From Pseudomonas resinovorans NBRC 106553 (lineage in GTDB: Bacteria; Pseudomonadota; Gammaproteobacteria; Pseudomonadales; Pseudomonadaceae), in the NCBI RefSeq assembly GCF_000412695.1, contig NC_021499.1, positions 5,146,001-5,210,000 on the forward strand: DNA of 64,000 nt, in the 5' to 3' direction. A program made the translations under genes and the position numbers. Positions 50,690 through 58,870 of the stretch are shown piece after piece. Numbering within the stretch: position 1 is the first letter of the stretch; each line of letters begins with the position of its first letter. The notes under the pieces were generated by a model that saw only the letters and a program-made list of their open reading frames with translations, had not been told where the DNA came from and ran no database searches.

Positions 50690-53227
50690 ATGCAGTACCC
50701 GCAACGCCTCCGCCCCTTCACCCGCACGCCCCTCGCCCGCGCCCTGCTGCTGGGCCTTGGCCTGGCTGCCGCCCTGCCCGCCCAGAGCTTCGCCGCCCCG
50801 CTGGAAATAGGCGCGCAGAGCCAGCGCCAGGCCTTCGACATCCCGGCCGGGCCGTTGGAAGCCGCGCTCAACCAGTTCGGCCGCGAAGCCGGCGTACTGC
50901 TGTCCTTCAGCCCCGAGCTGACCGACGGCCGCACGACCCAGGGCCTGCATGGCCAGTTCGGCATCGACGACGGCCTGCGCCAGTTGCTGGCCGGCAGCGG
51001 CCTGGATGCCACGGCCCAGGACGGCGGCTACAGCCTGCAATCCACCGGCGCCGCCCTGGTGGTGGACCGCCAGGTGGTGGTCGGCTCCCGCGCGCCCACC
51101 AGCATCAGCGAGCTGCCGGGCACCGTGTGGATCATCGACGCGCCCCAGCTGCAGGAGCAGACCCGGGCCGGCGTGCCCTTCAAGGAAGCCCTGGGCCAGT
51201 TGATCCCGGGCCTGGACATCGGCCCCCAGGGCCGGACCAACTTCGGCCAGAACATGCGCGGCCGCAGTGCCCTGGTGATGATCGACGGCGTGTCCCTGAA
51301 CAGTTCCCGTGGCATCAGCCGCCAGTTCGACTCCATCGACCCGTTCAACGTCGAGCGCATCGAAGTGCTGTCCGGCGCCAGCGCTGTCTACGGTGGCGGC
51401 GCCACCGGCGGCATCATCAACATCGTCACCAAGAAGGGCGAAGAAGGCCCGGCGCGGTTCAACAGCGAAGTGGGCGTGCGCAGCGGCTTCCAATCCAGCC
51501 AGGACCACGACTGGCGCGTGGCCCAGTCGGTCAGTGGCGGCAGCGAGCAGCTCAAGGGCCGCGCCTCGGTGGCCTACCAGAACAACGGCGCCGCCTACGA
51601 TGGCAACGGCGACCAGGTGATGCTCGACATCACCCAGACCGACCTGCAGTACAACCAGGCGGTGGATGTCATGGGCAGCCTCGACTTCGCCTTCGCCAAC
51701 GGCCACAGCCTGAGCCTGGGCGCCCAGTGGTACGACTCCGGCTACGACGGTGACAAGGGTGTCGACATGGGCCGCAACTTCTCCGCCCTGCGCGGCGAGC
51801 AGCCGTTCGAGATCAGCGGCGGCGCCAGCTTCGACCGCGAGCCGCGCACCGAGCGCAGCCAGTTCAACGCCACCTACCACGCCCCCGAAGTGCTCGGCCA
51901 CGACCTCTACCTGCAGGCCTACTACCGCAGCGAGGAAATGGCCTTCCAGCCCTACCCGAACATCGTCTTCACCGGCGCCGGTGCCATCAACCCGAGCCGT
52001 TCCTACTACTCCGCGTCCCAGCAGGACACCGACTACTACGGGCTGAAAGCGGTGCTGGTGAAGGAGTGGGACCGCTTCACCCTGACCTACGGCGCCGACA
52101 TCGAGCGGGAGAGCTTCGACTCCGACCAGGCCCTGTTCGACCTCGGCACCGCCGCCCAGACCGGCGGCCTGGTTGCTGACGAGTACGCCAAGGTCGGCCG
52201 CTACCCGGGCATCGACACCGACAGCAACTCGCTGTTCGCCCAGGGCAGCTGGCGAGCCACCGACGACCTCACCCTGTCCGGTGGCGTACGCCGCCAGCGC
52301 ACCAACAACGAAGTCGGCGACTTCGTCGCGGCCGCCCAGCAGATCCAGATCAGCAAGGGCAACGGCACCAGCGCCGACGCCATCCCCGGCGGCGAGAAGG
52401 ACTACCAGGTCGATCTCTACAACTTCGGCGCGGTGTACAAGCTGAACAAGGCGCAGCAGGTCTGGGCCAACTACTCCGAAGGCTTCGAGCTGCCCGACCC
52501 GGCCAAGTACTACGGCCAGGGCAGCTATTCCGCGGCACCGGTCAACGGTCACTGGGTGCTGCAGCGCGGCGTCAACGTGAAGGACTCGGCCCTGGACGGC
52601 ATCAAGACCAAGCAGGTGGAACTGGGCTGGCGCCACTACGACGGCGGCCTGGACGCCCAATTGGCGGCCTTCTATGCCTGGTCCGACAAGAGCATCACCT
52701 ACAACCGCACCACCCTGCTGGTGGAACAGCTGGACAACAAGAAGCGCAACTACGGCCTGGAAGGCCAGGCCAACTACTGGCTGACCGAGAACTGGCAGGT
52801 GGGCACCAGCGCCCTGGCCATCCGCTCCCAGCAAAAGGTGGATGACCGCTGGCAGAAGCAGGACGTGACCGCCGCCAGCCCCTCCAAGCTGACCGCCTTC
52901 GTCGGCTGGCAGGGCGGCGACACCAGCCTGCGCCTGCAGGGCGTGCGCACCTTCAACCTCTCCGACGACGGCAACGTGCTCGCCAACGGCCAGTTCGACG
53001 GCAAGGACCACAAGATCGACGGTTACGCCACCTTCGACCTGCTGGGCAGCCACGCCCTGCCGGTGGGCACCCTCAACTTCGGCATCCAGAACCTGCTGGA
53101 CAAGGACTACACCACCGTCTGGGGCCAACGTGCGCAGGTGTTCTACAGCGCCAACATCCCCGCCGAACTGTTCGACTACCGTGGTCGCGGCCGTACCTAC
53201 AGCCTGAGCTACAGCCTGGAGTTCTGA
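50690..53227 (+). CDS. TonB-dependent siderophore receptor with signalling (STN) domain
   Basis: An 845-residue outer-membrane receptor. A signal peptide (ALLLGLGLAAALPAQSFA) is followed by an N-terminal STN signalling domain (about 45-110, FDIPAGPLEAALNQFGREAGVLLSF), a plug (TVWIIDAPQLQEQTRAG to about 290) and a 22-strand barrel ending YSLSYSLEF with terminal Phe. The plug motif RQFDSIDPFNVERIEVLSG is close to the IutA/ChtA branch, so a citrate-hydroxamate siderophore such as aerobactin or schizokinen is a reasonable guess. With the sigma and FecR-like genes it forms a cell-surface signalling system. ATG 50690 is chosen by the signal peptide. Confidence 0.9.
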   Translation: MQYPQRLRPFTRTPLARALLLGLGLAAALPAQSFAAPLEIGAQSQRQAFDIPAGPLEAALNQFGREAGVLLSFSPELTDGRTTQGLHGQFGIDDGLRQLLAGSGLDATAQDGGYSLQSTGAALVVDRQVVVGSRAPTSISELPGTVWIIDAPQLQEQTRAGVPFKEALGQLIPGLDIGPQGRTNFGQNMRGRSALVMIDGVSLNSSRGISRQFDSIDPFNVERIEVLSGASAVYGGGATGGIINIVTKKGEEGPARFNSEVGVRSGFQSSQDHDWRVAQSVSGGSEQLKGRASVAYQNNGAAYDGNGDQVMLDITQTDLQYNQAVDVMGSLDFAFANGHSLSLGAQWYDSGYDGDKGVDMGRNFSALRGEQPFEISGGASFDREPRTERSQFNATYHAPEVLGHDLYLQAYYRSEEMAFQPYPNIVFTGAGAINPSRSYYSASQQDTDYYGLKAVLVKEWDRFTLTYGADIERESFDSDQALFDLGTAAQTGGLVADEYAKVGRYPGIDTDSNSLFAQGSWRATDDLTLSGGVRRQRTNNEVGDFVAAAQQIQISKGNGTSADAIPGGEKDYQVDLYNFGAVYKLNKAQQVWANYSEGFELPDPAKYYGQGSYSAAPVNGHWVLQRGVNVKDSALDGIKTKQVELGWRHYDGGLDAQLAAFYAWSDKSITYNRTTLLVEQLDNKKRNYGLEGQANYWLTENWQVGTSALAIRSQQKVDDRWQKQDVTAASPSKLTAFVGWQGGDTSLRLQGVRTFNLSDDGNVLANGQFDGKDHKIDGYATFDLLGSHALPVGTLNFGIQNLLDKDYTTVWGQRAQVFYSANIPAELFDYRGRGRTYSLSYSLEF

Positions 53228-53263
53228 CGGGCATCGCGCCCGGTGTGCGCGGCTTTCCTGTCC

Positions 53264-53303
53264 ACCATTCGGAGATCAGCTCGACTCCGTTGGTGGATGT
53301 GAC
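53264..53303. repeat. Fragment of the GGGTGGA...TCCACCC repeat
   Basis: GTCCACCATTCGGAGATCAG and GTTGGTGGATGTGACG resemble the middle of the repeat seen at 16018 and 50505, but the outer arms are missing. It is the first of three repeat pieces that fill the 307-bp gap between the receptor and the DUF3016 gene. Confidence 0.55.
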
Positions 53304-53334
53304 GAGTGAGTTGCCAGCTATCCGGGTGCGACTC

Positions 53335-53411
53335 GTAGGATGTGGTTGAGCGCAGCGATACCCATCGGCTCCAACGAACAGCATGGGTATCGCAGGCTCA
53401 ACCCATCCTAC
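53335..53411. repeat. Dispersed GTAGGATG palindromic repeat
   Basis: GTAGGATGTGGTTGAGCGC opens and GGCTCAACCCATCCTAC closes the 77-bp element, with internal GCGATACCCATCGG and CATGGGTATCGC. It is of the ATGGGT subtype. Confidence 0.87.
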
Positions 53412-53437
53412 GTCGCTAGGCCGTGGTCATGAGTACT

Positions 53438-53520
53438 GTAGGTTGGGTAGAGCGCAGCGAAACCCAACGATTCCCGGCCAGGCCGAACGTTGGGCTTCGC
53501 ATGGCTCAGCCACAACCTAC
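53438..53520. repeat. Dispersed GTAGGTTGGG palindromic repeat
   Basis: GTAGGTTGGGTAGAGCGCAG opens and GGCTCAGCCACAACCTAC closes the 83-bp element, 26 bp after the previous copy. It is of the TTGGG subtype, so two subtypes lie side by side here. Confidence 0.88.
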
Positions 53521-53534
53521 AGGCCCCTCCTCAA

Positions 53535-54044
53535 TCAATAGGCAGCCGTGCGACGCTGCGGGCCGATGTTCCAGCGGAACCAGTCATCCAGCATGGTTTT
53601 CTCGTAGCGCAGGCGGTCGTTGCTGAAGTAACGGTTGGCGCGTTGCAGGTAGGTCTGGTCGATCACCGCGACATTCCGGCTCGACAGGACCTTGCCATCC
53701 TGCTCCAGGCTGTAATGCAGCTTGATGCGCGGCCAGGTCACCCCGCGCAGCACACGCACATCCTGGAAGTTCACCCGCCAGGGCTCGTATTGGCCGGCCA
53801 GGTCGATGTCGCGGATATCCACCTTGAGGGTCTGCCCCGGCTGCAGGTAGCGACCGCCCAGCTTCTCGATATGCGCCTTGAGGTCCTTCAGGACGAAATC
53901 GTCAGCGCCACGGCCACGGTCGCGGTTCAGGCGCGCGTCAGTGAATTTCTCCGGATGGGTGAAGCTGACCTCGGTGGTGGCTGCCAGCGCGGCCGGGGAA
54001 ATAATCACCACGGCGAGCACGACGAGGAGCAACGTGGGTCGCAT
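53535..54044 (-). CDS. DUF3016 exported protein
   Basis: A 169-residue protein with a signal peptide (LLLVVLAVVIISPAALAA) and a DUF3016-like body: TEVSFTHPEKFTDARLNRDRGRGADDF, then LKVDIRDIDLAGQYEP and YEKTMLDDWFRWNI at the end. ATG 54044 has AGGAGG seven bases upstream. It is the last of the leftward genes after DUF3649, PepSY and DUF3325, with an 87-bp gap that may hold a separate promoter. Probably periplasmic; role unknown. Confidence 0.85.
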   Translation of the reverse strand: MRPTLLLVVLAVVIISPAALAATTEVSFTHPEKFTDARLNRDRGRGADDFVLKDLKAHIEKLGGRYLQPGQTLKVDIRDIDLAGQYEPWRVNFQDVRVLRGVTWPRIKLHYSLEQDGKVLSSRNVAVIDQTYLQRANRYFSNDRLRYEKTMLDDWFRWNIGPQRRTAAY

Positions 54045-54131
54045 GGAACACCTCCTGACGGTGATGCGGGGCACCGCCAGGGTCAGTGTACGCCTGCCAA
54101 TGCGAACGGAAAGCAGCTTCAGGCGGGTGGT

Positions 54132-54458
54132 TCAGACCAGCGCCAGCAGGCCACCGGTCACTGGCAGCACGGCCACCAGCGGCAGCACCCAGCGGGCCTT
54201 CCAGGCCAGCAGGGCAACCAGCAGCAGGCCGGCGAGCATCAGCTGGCAGAGCCAGATCACGCCGCCGATCTCGCCGCCGAGCTGGACCATGGCCAGGGCC
54301 AGGCCGACGGCCATGGCCAGGACCGCGCCGATACGCAGCAGACGGCTGCGGGACTCGCTCGGCGCGCCGCTGAACACCAGTTTGTGTTGGCGCGACATGG
54401 CCAGGGCCAGGCAGACCATGGCCAGGTAGCAGAAGGCGAAACTCAGGACCAGCATCAC
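54132..54458 (-). CDS. DUF3325 small membrane protein
   Basis: A 108-residue, four-helix membrane protein (MLVLSFAFCYLAMVCLALAMS; LLRIGAVLAMAVGLALAMVQL; VIWLCQLMLAGLLLVALLAW; WVLPLVAVLPVTGGLLALV). Its start overlaps the PepSY gene stop by 4 bp (ATGA). The DUF3649-PepSY-DUF3325 trio is typical of TonB-receptor loci, where it is thought to help ferric-siderophore reduction at the inner membrane. Confidence 0.87.
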   Translation of the reverse strand: MMLVLSFAFCYLAMVCLALAMSRQHKLVFSGAPSESRSRLLRIGAVLAMAVGLALAMVQLGGEIGGVIWLCQLMLAGLLLVALLAWKARWVLPLVAVLPVTGGLLALV

Positions 54459-55975
54459 GCGCTCTCCTCCACCAGACGGCGGCGACGCGGTGCCTTTTCC
54501 ACCTGCGGCAGCGACAGGCGCCTGGCCGCTAGCGCGCAGACCACGCCGGAGAACAGCAGGACGAGATCGATCCCGGCCAGGTCCCAGTCGCCACGACCGA
54601 GGGTCGTCAGCAGGCTGCCCTGGGGGGTGACCAGGGCGTTGAGCAGCGGCAGGCCGAGGGCCAGGACCGCCAGCGCCAGCAGCACGTCGCGGGCCACCTT
54701 GCCGCTGTTGCGACGCAGCACCGCCCAGACCGCCACCAGCAGCCAGGCACCGACGAAGACCCAGGTTTCCGCGCTGCCCCGCGCCGCCATGTCCGCCGGG
54801 ATCAGCCGGTTGCCGTAGAGCAGCGCCAGGCTGGCCACCGGCAGGCCGCCGACCACCGCGCCGTTGAGCGCACGCACCAGGCCGATGCCGTAGCCGCCGC
54901 GCGCCTCGCGCTTGCGCAGCCAGACCTGCAGGCCCGACACCAGCATGGCGCAGCCCATCAGGCCGAGCAGCAGGTACAGGGCACGGACTATCTGCCCGCC
55001 GAACTGCGCCATGTGCAGGTTGGTCAACCAGGCATAGCTGGCGTAGCCGGCGCTGTAGGGCTTCTGCTCATGCAGCAGTTCGCCGCTGGCGGCGTCGAAG
55101 GACAAGGTCCACTGGAAGTCCACTATCTGGGAGCGGTTGTAGCGGCGGATATCCACCACGGCCGCCTCGTCCCCCGGGTGATGCACGCTTAGCCAGCCGG
55201 TCTCGTTGCCGCCCCAGTGGCGATGGGCCTCGGCCACCAGGGCGTCGAGGGAAGCCGCCGGCGGTGCCGGGCGCTTCACATCCTCGCGCTCGTAGGCGCC
55301 CATCACGTCGCGGAAGAACTCCTCGGCGTTGCCCTTGTAGGCCTGCTGGATGGCGGCGGGCATATAGAAGACGACGAAGATCGCCAGGCCCGTGTAGGCG
55401 ATCAGCAGGTGGAAGGGCAGCCCCACCACGCCGAACAGGTTGTGGGCGTCGAGCCAGGCGCGCTGGCCGTTGGCGTCCGGGCGCAGGGTGAAGAAGTCCT
55501 TGAAGATGCGCCGATGGATGATGATTCCGCTGATCAGCGCCACCAGCATGAACATGGCGGCGATGGCTACTATGTACATGCCGATCATGCCGGCGTTGAG
55601 GTCGTAGTGGAGGGTGAAGAAGAACAGCCCGCCGACGGTTTCCGGCATGACTTCACCGGTGGCCGGGTCCAGCGCCAGGCGCACGAACTCGCTTTCGTCG
55701 GCCGGCTCATAGCCCGCCCAGAAGAAGGGTTCACGCTCGCTCGGCGGGCGGATCCAGATGGCGTGGGCGTCCGGCGCCTTGGCCAGGAGGATGTCGCGCA
55801 CCTGGTCCAGGCTCAGGCTGTGGCCGGCGGGTTCGTGAACGGCCGGGCGCATCCAGCGCTCCAGCTCCTTGTCGAAGCAGGCGATGCTGCCGGCGAAGAA
55901 GATCACGAACAACAGCCAGGACGGCAGCAGGCCGCCCCAGGTGTGCAGTCCCGCCATGGATTGACGCAGGCTCAT
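54455..55975 (-). CDS. PepSY-associated transmembrane protein (siderophore reductase type)
   Basis: A 506-residue inner-membrane protein with four or more helices and PepSY-like periplasmic regions. HTWGGLLPSWLLFVIFFAGSIA, the histidine-bearing LHYDLNAGMIGMYIVAIAAMFMLV and LDAHNLFGVVGLPFHLLIAYTG are typical of the iron-uptake PepSY-TM group, whose conserved histidines may bind haem and reduce ferric siderophores. It overlaps both neighbours by 4 bp, so DUF3649-PepSY-DUF3325 is one translational unit. The Fur-like palindrome upstream of the first gene predicts iron control. Confidence 0.9.
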   Translation of the reverse strand: MSLRQSMAGLHTWGGLLPSWLLFVIFFAGSIACFDKELERWMRPAVHEPAGHSLSLDQVRDILLAKAPDAHAIWIRPPSEREPFFWAGYEPADESEFVRLALDPATGEVMPETVGGLFFFTLHYDLNAGMIGMYIVAIAAMFMLVALISGIIIHRRIFKDFFTLRPDANGQRAWLDAHNLFGVVGLPFHLLIAYTGLAIFVVFYMPAAIQQAYKGNAEEFFRDVMGAYEREDVKRPAPPAASLDALVAEAHRHWGGNETGWLSVHHPGDEAAVVDIRRYNRSQIVDFQWTLSFDAASGELLHEQKPYSAGYASYAWLTNLHMAQFGGQIVRALYLLLGLMGCAMLVSGLQVWLRKREARGGYGIGLVRALNGAVVGGLPVASLALLYGNRLIPADMAARGSAETWVFVGAWLLVAVWAVLRRNSGKVARDVLLALAVLALGLPLLNALVTPQGSLLTTLGRGDWDLAGIDLVLLFSGVVCALAARRLSLPQVEKAPRRRRLVEESA

Positions 55976-56268
55976 GGGCGTACTCCGAAGTCGCTGGGCA
56001 GGTAGGCCGCCAGGGCCATCAAGGCGGTCGCCCCGGCCAGCACCAGCCAGACGCGCAGGGCCGAGCGCGCGGCGAATGCGTAGATGATGGCGAAGGTGTA
56101 GACGACGAAGCAGGCCAGGCTGGCGAACACCACCCGGTCGCTGCGCATCAGCGGCAGATAGACGGAAAGGAACGCGGTGGCCGCATAGGCCGCCGCGTAG
56201 CCACCGAGAATCGCCGCCAGCACGCGCGCGGTCAGGTCCCAGCGCGTGGAAGTCTTGGCTTTGCTCAC
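55972..56268 (-). CDS. DUF3649 small membrane protein
   Basis: A 98-residue protein with three membrane helices (LTARVLAAILGGYAAAYAATA; VVFASLACFVVYTFAIIYAFAA; VWLVLAGATALMALAAYL). The GTG at 56268 has AAGGT seven bases upstream and is preferred; an ATG at 56304 is possible. It is the first gene of the leftward PepSY unit, about 65 bp downstream of a perfect AATAATTCT dyad. Confidence 0.84.
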   Translation of the reverse strand: MSKAKTSTRWDLTARVLAAILGGYAAAYAATAFLSVYLPLMRSDRVVFASLACFVVYTFAIIYAFAARSALRVWLVLAGATALMALAAYLPSDFGVRP

Positions 56269-56331
56269 GTTGCTACCTTGGTCGAGGAAGCCTCTGTCGG
56301 CCATTTGTCCGACGAGGCGAAGGAATCCGGG

Positions 56332-56352
56332 AAATAATTCTGAGAATTATTT
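56332..56352 (-). promoter_or_regulatory. Candidate Fur box (perfect dyad) before the DUF3649-PepSY operon
   Basis: AAATAATTCT and AGAATTATTT form a perfect 10-bp dyad around one G. The central 19 bases match the Fur consensus at 12 of 19. It lies 64 bp before the GTG start of DUF3649 and in an AT-rich patch. Confidence 0.65.
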
Positions 56353-56528
56353 ACATGCCCACTCGGATTGCAACAGAGAATTTCTATCGGCCCGTGCGGT
56401 ACGACCCCGATCACGCCTGTCCGCGACAGTTGGTCGGGGCAACGTGGCTCCGTCGGTCATTGCGGTTCGAACTTTGCAATTGTTCTGGCGTCCATCGACT
56501 CATCGCTCGACCAACCAGGTGAATGGCC

Positions 56529-56840
56529 ATGTACAACCCCTTCGAGATCCTCACCGACGCTTTCCAGGCCGAATACCGCGTCAACCTCAGCCTTGAAGGC
56601 CCGGGTGGCAACATCATGCTGACCCTCACCAACGACCGCGGCGTGGTGGCGCGACGCATGATCAGTGCGGCCCAGCGCAACGACCCGGTGCGCTTGAAGC
56701 GGGTGATCGAGAGCATCCGCCTGGGGATAGCCATCGAGAACGGCCACAAGGTCGGGGAACTGCTCACCAGCATGACCGGCGGCCACGTGGCGCCGGTACG
56801 CTCCGGCCAGGTCAACGTTGCACGGATAGCGCGCATCTGA
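56529..56840 (+). CDS. DUF3509 small protein
   Basis: A 103-residue soluble protein with the DUF3509 pattern: MYNPFEILTDAFQAEYRVNLS, MLTLTNDRGVVARRMIS and DPVRLKRVIESIRLGIAIENG. The second of two close ATGs (56529) has AGGTGA six bases before it. It is divergent from the DUF3649 operon and convergent with psiE. DUF3509 proteins are small Pseudomonas-enriched proteins of unknown role. Confidence 0.82.
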   Translation: MYNPFEILTDAFQAEYRVNLSLEGPGGNIMLTLTNDRGVVARRMISAAQRNDPVRLKRVIESIRLGIAIENGHKVGELLTSMTGGHVAPVRSGQVNVARIARI

Positions 56841-56862
56841 TGCACGCTAACCGTGCACGGGG

Positions 56863-57354
56863 TCAGGCCTCTTCTTCCGCCTCGACCTGAGGACCTGGGT
56901 TGCGTCGGCGCGGCGGGGCGTCGGTCTGCACCGAAGGGAAGCGCGAGGACGCATAACGCACCACGAGGATCGCCAGGGCCAGCAGCAGGATGGCGCCCGA
57001 GACGTAGACGACGCCCAGGTCCGGCCGGTGGTGATGCGACACATCGGAAATCAGCAGGCGGGTCAGCGCGGTGATCGCCACGTAGATCAGGAAGCGCACC
57101 GGCATGTGGTTGGTCTTGAAGTAGATGCCGACCATCGCACCCAGTTCGAGGTAGATGAACAGCAGCAGGATGTCATCGACCGTGATGTGCCCCTTCTCCA
57201 CCATCCCCAGGAAGGCCACCACCGCAGCCCAGGCGGTGATCCCGCCGATGGCGAACAGCGCCAGGTAGTGGAAGCTCTCCACCAGCAGATTTCCCAGCGA
57301 CTCGGCCAGGCCATGCACGTTCTCGCGCAGTCTTTCAGCCCAGTTGATCTTCAC
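56863..57354 (-). CDS. psiE: PsiE-family phosphate-starvation-inducible protein
   Basis: A 163-residue inner-membrane protein with four helices: YLALFAIGGITAWAAVVAFLG, DDILLLFIYLELGAMVGIYF, PVRFLIYVAITALTRLLI and VYVSGAILLLALAILVVRYA. FIYLELGAMVGIYFKTNHMPVRFL is the PsiE signature. It starts at GTG (57354) with AAGGAG seven bases upstream; the acidic tail PQVEAEEEA is cytosolic. One Pho-box-like heptamer CTGTCAC lies 45 bp upstream (minus strand of 57399-57405) but I see no second unit. It is divergent from yebG. Confidence 0.88.
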   Translation of the reverse strand: MKINWAERLRENVHGLAESLGNLLVESFHYLALFAIGGITAWAAVVAFLGMVEKGHITVDDILLLFIYLELGAMVGIYFKTNHMPVRFLIYVAITALTRLLISDVSHHHRPDLGVVYVSGAILLLALAILVVRYASSRFPSVQTDAPPRRRNPGPQVEAEEEA

Positions 57355-57540
57355 GATAAAACTCCTTGCGACGACGGCCCCGACGGTAATGGGGCAAGGT
57401 GACAGTGGGGTTATGCAGGATGGGGGCCGCAACCGCCCCGGCGCTACGAGGCAGGATGTCGCAGGGGTTCGGGCACGGGCTATGCTTGGTTTCCAGCGGG
57501 TTTCTGACCGATTCGCAACGAACGCGAGGCACAGTCGGCG

Positions 57541-57570
57541 AATGGAAATTTCCGACGGGCTATTTCCATT
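57541..57570. other. 9-bp inverted repeat upstream of yebG
   Basis: AATGGAAAT (57541-57549) and ATTTCCATT (57562-57570) surround a 12-nt centre. It is about 70 bp before yebG, upstream of the SOS box. No function is assigned. Confidence 0.4.
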
Positions 57571-57587
57571 TGCCATCATTCCGAATA

Positions 57588-57603
57588 CTGTACGCGCATC
57601 CAG
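57588..57603 (+). promoter_or_regulatory. LexA (SOS) box of yebG
   Basis: CTGTACGCGCATCCAG fits the CTG-N10-CAG form of Pseudomonas LexA sites. It lies 38-53 bp before the yebG start. yebG is a classic SOS gene in E. coli. Confidence 0.78.
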
Positions 57604-57640
57604 TATTTTTAACCCAATGATCAAAGGTGAGGGGTGATGA

Positions 57641-57901
57641 ATGGCCGTCGAAGTGGTGTACCGCAGCAGCCGCGATCCGGAGCGCCTGTTCATGGATAAG
57701 GCCGAAGCCGACCGTTACGACAAGATGCTCGAACTGGCCGAGTCCCTGGGCGAGGTCCTGCACAAGGCGGTGCCTTCCCTGAGTGAGCAGCAGGTGGAAG
57801 ACATCGGCATCTTCATGGCCAAGCACCGCGATACCTTCGCCCGGGCCTTCAAGAACCAGCCCGATGCGCTGGCCGAGCTGGAGCTGCCGGCCGCCGACTG
57901 A
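57641..57901 (+). CDS. yebG: YebG family SOS protein
   Basis: An 86-residue protein of the YebG family, DNA-damage-inducible and of unknown function. MAVEVVYRSSRDPERLFMDKAEADRYDKMLE is the conserved N-terminus and IGIFMAKHRDTFARAFKNQPDAL follows. The start at 57641 follows GGTGAGGGGTGATGA. An SOS box lies upstream, so damage-dependent expression is expected. The fatty-acid-hydroxylase gene starts 72 bp after its stop. Confidence 0.88.
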   Translation: MAVEVVYRSSRDPERLFMDKAEADRYDKMLELAESLGEVLHKAVPSLSEQQVEDIGIFMAKHRDTFARAFKNQPDALAELELPAAD

Positions 57902-57973
57902 GTTTGCGCCGTTTCTTCAAGCCCCTGTTCCGCATCGAAGAGAAGCTGAGGCACCCCACATCAGGAGTGCCTC

Positions 57974-58870
57974 ATGCGTATTCTCATCGCCCGGCTTTTC
58001 GCCCCCTGCTTTCTGTTCGGCTTCATCGCCCTCGCGCTCGGCCTGGCCCAGGCCTACCCGCAGCAACCCGGCTGGTTGTTGGTGCTGCTGGCGCTGGCCA
58101 TAGGGCTGTCCTTCCTGGCCGAAGCCTGGCTGCCCTACCGCCCGGACTGGAACCATGACCATGACGACCGCTGGCGCGACGCCCTGCATGCCCTGGTCAA
58201 CGAAGGGCTGAGCGCGCTCGGCCTGCTGGCCGTTCCCCTGCTGGCCGCCCTGCTCCCGGATACCGGCCTCTGGCCCCATGCCTGGCCCCTGTGGCTGCAA
58301 TTGCTGGTGAGCGTGGTGGTGGCGGACCTGGGGCTGACCCTCATGCACCTGCTGAGCCACCGCCTGCCCTGGCTCTGGCGCCTGCACGCGATTCACCACA
58401 GCGTGCGGCGCATGTACGGCTTCAACGGCCTGATGAAACACCCGCTGCACCTGGCCGTGGAAACCATCGCCGCGATCACGCCGCTGCTGATCCTCGGCAT
58501 ACCGACGCAAGTGGCCGCGCTGCTGGCCTTCGCCATCGCCATCCAGCTCCTGCTCCAGCACAGCAATGTCGACATGCGCATCGGCCCGCTACGCCACCTC
58601 TTCGCCTGGGCGCCCGTGCACCGTTTTCACCACATGAAATACGGCACCGCAGGCGATGTGAATTTCGCCCTGTTCTTCAGTTTCTGGGACAGGCTGCTGG
58701 GGACTGCCTTCTACAACCCGAACTACCGCATCGGCGGTGATGACCTGGGCATTGGCAGCCAGCCCGACTACCCGAGCGCCTACCTCGCCCAACTGGTTGC
58801 GCCCTTCCAGGCGGAAGAGCCAGGGCAGCCCAGCCCCAGCGCGCCGGATGCTTTGCTAAAGCAGCCTTAG
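57974..58870 (+). CDS. Sterol desaturase/fatty acid hydroxylase family membrane protein
   Basis: A 298-residue membrane protein with four or more helices and the di-iron histidine clusters of the FA-hydroxylase superfamily: HLLSH, then HAIHH, HPLH, HSNVD and HRFHH. It would hydroxylate or desaturate a lipid chain with O2; the substrate is unknown. The ATG at 57974 follows AGGAGTGCCTC. Its last 15 bp overlap the end of the convergent AraC gene, so the two transcripts are antisense at their 3' ends. Confidence 0.88.
   Translation: MRILIARLFAPCFLFGFIALALGLAQAYPQQPGWLLVLLALAIGLSFLAEAWLPYRPDWNHDHDDRWRDALHALVNEGLSALGLLAVPLLAALLPDTGLWPHAWPLWLQLLVSVVVADLGLTLMHLLSHRLPWLWRLHAIHHSVRRMYGFNGLMKHPLHLAVETIAAITPLLILGIPTQVAALLAFAIAIQLLLQHSNVDMRIGPLRHLFAWAPVHRFHHMKYGTAGDVNFALFFSFWDRLLGTAFYNPNYRIGGDDLGIGSQPDYPSAYLAQLVAPFQAEEPGQPSPSAPDALLKQP

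Noticed and set aside
50600..53128. 842-codon minus-strand frame opposite the TonB receptor, and 42969-45053 opposite groEL/groES
   Set aside because: Both mirror highly conserved genes; the Val/Gly/Leu-rich translations are typical shadows.
57904..58158. 84-codon frame between yebG and the hydroxylase gene
   Set aside because: It begins with a plausible short stretch but runs into the hydroxylase gene in the wrong frame, with no ribosome site.
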